Origin: Verrucomicrobiota bacterium
GTDB lineage: Bacteria > Verrucomicrobiota > Verrucomicrobiia > Limisphaerales > JAHEOI01
Assembly (NCBI GenBank): GCA_018610125.1
Contig: JAHEOI010000067.1
Location: 1 to 20,133 of the forward strand
Direction of reading: 5' to 3'
Length of the DNA stretch: 20,133 nucleotides
The position numbers and the translations under genes are program-made. Position 1 is the stretch's first letter, and each line of letters begins with the position of its first letter. Positions 15,911 to 20,133 of this stretch are shown here, one piece after another. Under the pieces are notes generated by a model. That model was not told the origin of the DNA, searched no databases, and saw only the letters and a program-made list of their open reading frames with translations.

Positions 15911-16525
15911 TCAGCCTTTCGCTGCCTGATACTGCTTCTCGACCTCAGGCCAGTTGACGATATTCCAGATCGCCTTGAGGTACTCACCGCGCCGGTTCTG
16001 GTATTTCAAATAGTAGGCATGCTCCCACACATCGACCCCGAATATCGGTTTAAGCCCTTCCATTAGCGGACTGTCTTGATTCGGCGTCGACATGATTTCC
16101 AACTGACCTCGGTGATTGACAACAAGCCAAGCCCAGCCGCTACCAAACCGTCCGAGGGCGGCCTCTTCAAACTTTTGCTGGAATGTCTCAAAACCCCCAA
16201 ACGTCGAGCTGATTTCTTCTCCAAGCTTACCCGAAGGCGAGCCTCCACCGTTCGGGCTCAAGAGCTTCCAAAAGAGTGAGTGATTCGCATGCCCGCCACC
16301 ATTGTTGCGAACGGCTGTCCGGATCTCTTCAGGAATGGCCTTCAGATCACTGATTAATTCCTCCACCGGCTTGTTCTCCAAGTCCGGCTTGCCCTGCACA
16401 GCACCATTCAGTTTCGTTACGTAAGTGTTATGATGCTTTCCGTGATGGATTTCCATCGTCATCTTATCGATGTGCGGCTCCAACGCATCAGCAGCGTATG
16501 GTAATGGTGGTAGTTCGTATGCCAT
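15911..16525 (-). CDS. sodA: Superoxide dismutase, Fe/Mn family, Mn-type
   Basis: Converts superoxide to hydrogen peroxide and oxygen; cytoplasmic, with no signal peptide. The product is 204 residues, the usual size. Metal ligands are His27 (MEIHHGKHH), His82 (GGHANHSLFW), Asp165 and His169 (GVDVWEHAYY). The second-sphere pattern is GGGHANH together with Gln150 in STPNQDSPLM, as in manganese enzymes rather than iron enzymes (which place Gln near the second His ligand). This makes Mn likely, although cambialistic use is possible. The ATG start has AAGGAAAGGAT a short distance upstream. It is a single-gene unit, convergent with the oxidoreductase and divergent from the DUF423/P450 pair. No SoxR or Fur-type operator was recognised in the 272-base upstream gap. 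Confidence 0.97.
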   Translation of the reverse strand: MAYELPPLPYAADALEPHIDKMTMEIHHGKHHNTYVTKLNGAVQGKPDLENKPVEELISDLKAIPEEIRTAVRNNGGGHANHSLFWKLLSPNGGGSPSGKLGEEISSTFGGFETFQQKFEEAALGRFGSGWAWLVVNHRGQLEIMSTPNQDSPLMEGLKPIFGVDVWEHAYYLKYQNRRGEYLKAIWNIVNWPEVEKQYQAAKG

Positions 16526-16713
16526 AATGCTATCCTTTCCTTATTGTGTCCTTCGCCTTCTCTTCCGTTCTCCTTCGAAAATGAACCTTTCCTAACCTTT
16601 CCTTCCCCACCTTCACTCGAGACGTTAACGCCAGGCTTTAACGCCAACTACCGTATCCTAACCAAGTTGGGTCGAATCCACAAGTTTTCGGGTAAATCTT
16701 CCCATCAAACGCT

Positions 16714-16741
16714 TTGTTCCCAACCCGATGAGCGCTATGCT
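16714..16741 (+). promoter_or_regulatory. Possible promoter of the DUF423/P450 unit
   Basis: TTGTTC (16714-16719) lies 16 bases before TATGCT (16736-16741). Both are four-of-six matches to the sigma-70 consensus. The start would be near 16748, about 50 bases before the ATG. Direct TTAACGCCA copies at 16625-16633 and 16638-16646 lie upstream and could be a protein-binding site, but I cannot assign one. Confidence 0.35.
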
Positions 16742-16797
16742 AGTTTCCGATTGGGAAACAAACTTCGCCGAGAGGCGAGATATCGAGCGGTGTGATT

Positions 16798-17166
16798 ATG
16801 CAGCCAACAACACGAATCCGGATTGCAGCCGTCAGCGGAGGCCTGGCAGTCATTCTCGGGGCTTTCGGCGCCCACGGATTAAAGGAGCTTTTGCGCGCCC
16901 ATGAGGCGATGTCGACTTGGGAAACGGCGGTGCTTTATCACTTGGTCCACAGTGTGGTGCTCTTTTTGACAGCCGATCGCGCTGCGATGCGGTCGGGTCC
17001 TTGGTGGAGCATGCTGGTCGGGATCATCCTGTTTTCAGGAACTCTTTACGCCTTGGCACTGACCGATATTGGCTGGCTTGGTGCCATCACGCCGTTGGGC
17101 GGGGTTGGCCTGATTGTGGGCTGGCTCTGGTGGGCTATCACCCCGTTTCACGGTCGGGAACCCTAG
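16798..17166 (+). CDS. DUF423 family integral membrane protein (YgdD-like)
   Basis: The 122-residue hydrophobic protein has about four predicted membrane helices (roughly 9-27, 46-60, 70-87 and 92-115). The N-terminal helix contains the family's GAFGAHGLK motif (about 22-30). YHLVHSVVLF in the second helix and GTLYALALT in the third also fit. DUF423 proteins are widely conserved and small, and their biochemical role is unknown. ATG 16798 is used; an in-frame GTG two codons earlier is the alternative. No good Shine-Dalgarno site is visible. The P450 gene starts 27 bases after the stop, so the two are probably cotranscribed, but that pairing does not define a function. Confidence 0.9.
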   Translation: MQPTTRIRIAAVSGGLAVILGAFGAHGLKELLRAHEAMSTWETAVLYHLVHSVVLFLTADRAAMRSGPWWSMLVGIILFSGTLYALALTDIGWLGAITPLGGVGLIVGWLWWAITPFHGREP

Positions 17167-17193
17167 CGAGGCGTTCGAACGGATTGAGGTGAC

Positions 17194-18420
17194 ATGAGAT
17201 TCGACGAGGCAATTGGAACAACCGAATTTCGTGATGATCCCTATCCATACTACCGAGAGCTCCAAGAAGCGGAGCCATTGCATTGGTGCGAGCCCTGGGG
17301 CTGTTGGGTATTATCGCGTTACGCGGACATTGCGCCCGTTATCCAGGATTATAAACGGTTCTCGAATCGGGCCCGCGTCACCAATGTCATCCGACGTGAA
17401 TTTCCGGAATCATTTTTGGAGAAAATTCAGCCGCTTCTGCAGCACTTTGGTCAAGGCCTGATCAATGTCGATCCGCCCGATCACACACGCCTTCGCAAGC
17501 TCGTTCAAAAGACCTTCCTCCCGAAGACCCTCGAGCGCTTGAAGCCGCACATTCAAGCGATTGTCGACGAGCTTCTGGATCAAGTCGTCCCGACCGGGAA
17601 AATCGAGATTGTCCGCGATTTGGCATACCCGTTGCCGGTCACGGTGATTGCCGAACTGTTGGGCGTCCCGACCGACATGCGCCAACAATTCAAGGAGTTG
17701 TCGGGCACGATCCTTGAATTTCAGGCGATGCCCCGTCCGGAGGAGGCCACTATCCTCCGTTCTCAGGAAGCATTGATCGAGCTGCGTAGCTACCTCGACG
17801 AGGTCGCTCGAGAGCGCCGCCAAAACCCTCGGGATGATTTGATGACTCAGCTGGTCTCGGTCGAGGAAGAAGGCGATCGACTCTCCCATGAGGAGCTCCT
17901 CTCGACGAGTGTCGGGTTATTGGTCGCCGGACATGAAACAACGACCAATCTCATTACCAGCGCTGTCTGGCTCTTTCTCCGTCACGGTATCGACACGGCA
18001 AAGCTTGCCGAGGACCCGAGCCTAATGGAAACCGCCATCGAGGAAGTCCTCCGCTTCGAAAGCCCACTCCAGCGCCTTGGACGCACCGTCATTGAAGATT
18101 GTCAGCTTCACGGAACAACGATCCGGTCAGGAGAGACGCTTTTCTCGCTTTTGGGAGCCGCCAATCGCGATCCGAGCCAGTTCGACCAGCCCAACACCCT
18201 GAATATTCATCGCTCCCCTAACCGACATCTGGCGTTCGGACACGGGGTTCATTTCTGCCTTGGAGCGCCACTGGCCAGGATTGAAGCCCCCATCGCACTG
18301 AAAACCCTGTTCACGAGACTGCCTGAGGTGAAATTGGCAACCGATCAAGTCCGTTGGAACAGCGGGGTAATGCGTGGAATCAAAAGACTGCCGCTGACAT
18401 TCTCCTCGGCAGACCGGTAA
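17194..18420 (+). CDS. Cytochrome P450
   Basis: A soluble bacterial monooxygenase of 408 residues without a membrane anchor. Key sites: the I-helix AGHETTT (245-251), which supplies the oxygen-activating Thr; the K-helix ExxR (Glu284, Arg287 in EEVLR); a PNRHLAFGHGVHFCLG heme-binding loop with Cys355 as thiolate ligand; and the C-helix DHTRLRKL (96-103), typical of bacterial families. Such enzymes usually take electrons from a ferredoxin and ferredoxin reductase. Neither gene is nearby, so the partner must be elsewhere. GAGGTGAC sits directly before the ATG, giving one of the better ribosome-binding sites in the window. The substrate cannot be predicted from sequence; no terpene, polyketide or other biosynthetic genes adjoin it. 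Confidence 0.97.
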   Translation: MRFDEAIGTTEFRDDPYPYYRELQEAEPLHWCEPWGCWVLSRYADIAPVIQDYKRFSNRARVTNVIRREFPESFLEKIQPLLQHFGQGLINVDPPDHTRLRKLVQKTFLPKTLERLKPHIQAIVDELLDQVVPTGKIEIVRDLAYPLPVTVIAELLGVPTDMRQQFKELSGTILEFQAMPRPEEATILRSQEALIELRSYLDEVARERRQNPRDDLMTQLVSVEEEGDRLSHEELLSTSVGLLVAGHETTTNLITSAVWLFLRHGIDTAKLAEDPSLMETAIEEVLRFESPLQRLGRTVIEDCQLHGTTIRSGETLFSLLGAANRDPSQFDQPNTLNIHRSPNRHLAFGHGVHFCLGAPLARIEAPIALKTLFTRLPEVKLATDQVRWNSGVMRGIKRLPLTFSSADR

Positions 18421-18484
18421 AGCTCGCACACGGATGCCGGAGGTTGGGGTAGATATATGGAGGCCGACCCATTCGTTTTTCCCT

Positions 18485-18578
18485 GATAGGGACCTCGTCC
18501 CCGAGGTCCCACTTTTTTTTGGAGACGTCGGGGAGCAAGAGAGATATGGGACGCCGAGGACGACGTCCCTATCATGGA
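18485..18578. repeat. Long palindromic element that doubles as terminator
   Basis: GATAGGGACCTCGTCC (18485-18500) and GGACGACGTCCCTATC (18558-18573) are inverted copies of each other over 16 bases with one mismatch. Each arm carries its own hairpin: GGGACCTCG/CGAGGTCCC on the left (18489-18510) and GGGACG/CGTCCC on the right (18548-18569). The layout (inverted ends, internal hairpins, under 100 bases) resembles a small non-autonomous repeat. It occupies the 291-base gap between the P450 and queE genes. I see no other gene there. Confidence 0.7.
18489..18520 (+). terminator. Intrinsic terminator after the P450 gene
   Basis: GGGACCTCG (18489-18497) and CGAGGTCCC (18502-18510) form a perfect 9-bp stem with a TCCC loop, followed by AC and eight T (18513-18520). 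It is the left half of the palindromic element at 18485-18578 and lies about 70 bases after the P450 stop. It should end the DUF423/P450 transcript. Confidence 0.85.
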
Positions 18579-18711
18579 GGATGCAAACAACCAAAGTATC
18601 AGGTAAGCTAACGATGCGGAGGATGGATCGATATCGATCCCTTGGGCATTGAAGCCCCATCCTTCCCCAGCGGTTGGCATAGCCTAGAGCCGAGCAGAGC
18701 TCCTCGATCGA

Positions 18712-19446
18712 ATGTCCGACAAGTTGGTCGTCAACGAAATCTATCGAAGTATCCAAGGTGAGAGCACCTTGGCGGGCCTCCCGTGTGTCTTTGTGCGACT
18801 GACAGCTTGCCATCTACGGTGCTCCTATTGCGACACGGCGTACGCCTTCAATGAGGGAAAAAAGTGGGGCCTGGAGGAAGTAGAGGGACGGATTCGCCAA
18901 TTTGGAGAGCCGCGGTATACCGGAGGCCTGGAGCTGGGACTGCCGTTGGTTGAGCTCACCGGCGGCGAACCGCTGCTTCAGCACAGCGCGCTCCCTTTAA
19001 TGAACTCCCTATGTGATCACGGATATACCGTCCTATTGGAGACAAGTGGGGCATGTGACATCGGGGAGGTCGACCCCAGGGTCCGGCGGATCATGGATAT
19101 CAAATGCCCAAGCAGCGGCGAATCCCATCGAAACCATTGGGCCAATATCGATTTGTTAAAACAGACCGACGAGATCAAGTTCGTTATTGGCACTGCCGAG
19201 GATTATAACTGGGCCAAGCAAGTGCTGGAGCAATATCGACTCGATCGGCGCTGTCCGGTGCTGTTTTCCTGGGTGACGCCGCTGATGCCGCATCAGCGCG
19301 CCCGCTCACTCAAGGATCCTGCATTACCTCACACTCCTTTGTCTCGAGAGGAGCTGGTCGATCGAATCATTGCCGATGGCCTGCCGGTGCGGTTTCAATT
19401 GCAGATGCACAAGTTCATTTGGTCTCCGGATCTAAGAGGGGTATGA
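18712..19446 (+). CDS. queE: 7-carboxy-7-deazaguanine synthase (radical SAM)
   Basis: Makes 7-carboxy-7-deazaguanine from 6-carboxy-5,6,7,8-tetrahydropterin, an early step towards preQ0, queuosine and related deazapurines. The protein is 244 residues. Its N-terminus (VNEIYRSIQGES, 7-18) is the diagnostic QueE opening. The radical SAM cluster CxxxCxxC is at Cys33, Cys37 and Cys40 (CHLRCSYC) followed by DTAYAF. VELTGGEPLLQ (about 82-92) is the SAM-contact GGEP motif. The C-terminal RFQLQMHKFIW is also typical. QueC and QueD are not in the window, so the pathway is scattered here. The start codon has only a weak upstream purine stretch. The aminotransferase gene follows after 116 bases. Confidence 0.96.
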   Translation: MSDKLVVNEIYRSIQGESTLAGLPCVFVRLTACHLRCSYCDTAYAFNEGKKWGLEEVEGRIRQFGEPRYTGGLELGLPLVELTGGEPLLQHSALPLMNSLCDHGYTVLLETSGACDIGEVDPRVRRIMDIKCPSSGESHRNHWANIDLLKQTDEIKFVIGTAEDYNWAKQVLEQYRLDRRCPVLFSWVTPLMPHQRARSLKDPALPHTPLSREELVDRIIADGLPVRFQLQMHKFIWSPDLRGV

Positions 19447-19562
19447 GTGCGAAGGGCCACCAAAAGAGTCCATGGCTGACAATGAAACAACCGGTTGGCA
19501 ATCCCGCGGCGCCAACGAGCCAAGGCGTTCACCAATGAGTTAGAGGAAAGAAGCGAGGCGAC

Positions 19563-20133
19563 GTGAGCAGTCTTAGTCAGAAAACACTTAACCGGTTACA
19601 GCGTTACGAATCGCCCAATGTGACCCTGATCGAGGCGGATGGCTCGTGGCCCATCGTATGGGATCGGGCCAAAGGCGTCCATGTGTGGGATGTCGATGGC
19701 AGGCAATACCTCGATCTGACCGCCGCCTTTGGTGTCGCTGCAGCCGGCCACGGCAATCCCCGCGTCGTCAAGGCGGGTCAAAGGCAGATGCGACGCCTGT
19801 TGCACGCGATGGGCGATGTCCACCCACACCCATTGAAGGCGGAGCTCCTCGAGACCTTGAGCCGCATGACATTCGAGCGATGGAGCCGGGATGGCACGGA
19901 GACCGGAAAGACAATCTTGACGAATTCCGGCTTTGAGGCGGTTGAGGCCGCTCTCAAGACGGCCATGCTGGCCACCAACCGACCGGAAATTCTCGCTTTT
20001 GAGGGCGCCTACCACGGCTTGGGATACGGGAGCTTGAACGCCACTTATCGCTCCCATTTCCGAGGTCCGTTTCAGCCGCAGCTTAAAGAGTTTGCCCACT
20101 TCGTCCCGTTTCCAACCGCCGAGGACTCCCACA
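19563..20133 (+). CDS. Class III (PLP-dependent) aminotransferase, N-terminal part
   Basis: 190 codons are visible before the window ends. The translation begins MSSLSQKTLNRLQRYESPNV, from a GTG codon with GAGG nearby upstream. An in-frame stop at 19536-19538 rules out a longer frame with ATG. Recognisable parts are VWDVDGRQYLDLTAAFGVAAAGHGNP (in pieces at about 42-67), the start of the PLP fold, and ILTNSGFEAVEAALKTA near residue 119-135. There the usual SGSEA/SGAEA phosphate-binding motif appears as NSGFEAVEAA. EGAYHGLGYGSLNAT is the conserved family segment that stacks on PLP. The subtype (4-aminobutyrate, acetylornithine or another omega-aminotransferase) cannot be decided without the missing lysine region. 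Confidence 0.88.
   Translation, partial: MSSLSQKTLNRLQRYESPNVTLIEADGSWPIVWDRAKGVHVWDVDGRQYLDLTAAFGVAAAGHGNPRVVKAGQRQMRRLLHAMGDVHPHPLKAELLETLSRMTFERWSRDGTETGKTILTNSGFEAVEAALKTAMLATNRPEILAFEGAYHGLGYGSLNATYRSHFRGPFQPQLKEFAHFVPFPTAEDSH

Noticed and set aside
18127..18813. 228-codon minus-strand open frame over the P450 3' end, the palindromic repeat and the queE start
   Set aside because: It is antisense to two well-supported genes and crosses the terminator; no protein family resemblance.
19443..19538. 31-codon frame overlapping the queE stop (ATGA)
   Set aside because: It is very short, with no recognisable feature and no Shine-Dalgarno site; overlap with a stop is common by chance.
19596..20132. 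178-codon minus-strand open frame opposite the aminotransferase
   Set aside because: The plus strand carries clear class III aminotransferase motifs; the opposite frame is a shadow.
1..20133. tRNA, rRNA, CRISPR array, insertion sequence or prophage
   Set aside because: No cloverleaf, repeat-spacer array, transposase or phage gene was recognised on either strand.

Overview
The window reads as chromosomal DNA from a member of the Verrucomicrobiota, possibly an Opitutae/Puniceicoccales-like bacterium. This placement is inferred from gene content, not from a search. The main clue is a 1,892-residue secreted protein that combines a CotH kinase-like domain, six lamin-tail domains and split chitobiase-C-like domains, an architecture typical of the Planctomycetes/Verrucomicrobia group. 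Weak or absent Shine-Dalgarno sites and dispersed palindromic intergenic repeats fit this. There is no phage, plasmid, transposase or CRISPR signal; the window is mostly core metabolism and information processing.

Left part (1-5,600 and on to 7,162). On the minus strand lie the start of a TlyA-type rRNA 2'-O-methyltransferase gene (cut by the window edge) and a complete alaS. Divergent from alaS, on the plus strand, is a probable structured small RNA (about 3,433-3,597) that ends in a strong intrinsic terminator. It is followed immediately by rarA, a 5-formyltetrahydrofolate cyclo-ligase gene and rny (RNase Y). The last three are overlapping or nearly abutting and form an operon. rarA and the cyclo-ligase gene are the classic neighbours of 6S RNA, and the predicted fold has the right general shape, so 6S RNA is my best guess for the RNA.

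Middle (7,163-14,062). Convergent to rny is a two-gene minus-strand unit with a recognisable sigma-70-type promoter: a membrane-anchored coiled-coil protein and, overlapping its end, a 61-residue probable lipoprotein. Upstream of these is the giant secreted CotH/lamin-tail gene.

Right part (14,185-20,133). A stand-alone flavin disulfide oxidoreductase (dihydrolipoamide dehydrogenase family) is followed by a 322-base intergenic region with a palindromic repeat element. Then come a minus-strand Mn-type superoxide dismutase, a plus-strand pair of a DUF423 membrane protein and a cytochrome P450, a second palindromic repeat that doubles as a terminator, queE (queuosine/deazapurine pathway), and the first 190 codons of a class III aminotransferase that runs off the end.

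The most interesting items are the candidate 6S-like RNA with rarA starting directly after its terminator, the overlapping coiled-coil/lipoprotein pair of unknown function, the large CotH/lamin-tail protein, and the two palindromic intergenic elements. I did not find convincing evidence of a wholly new multi-gene system.
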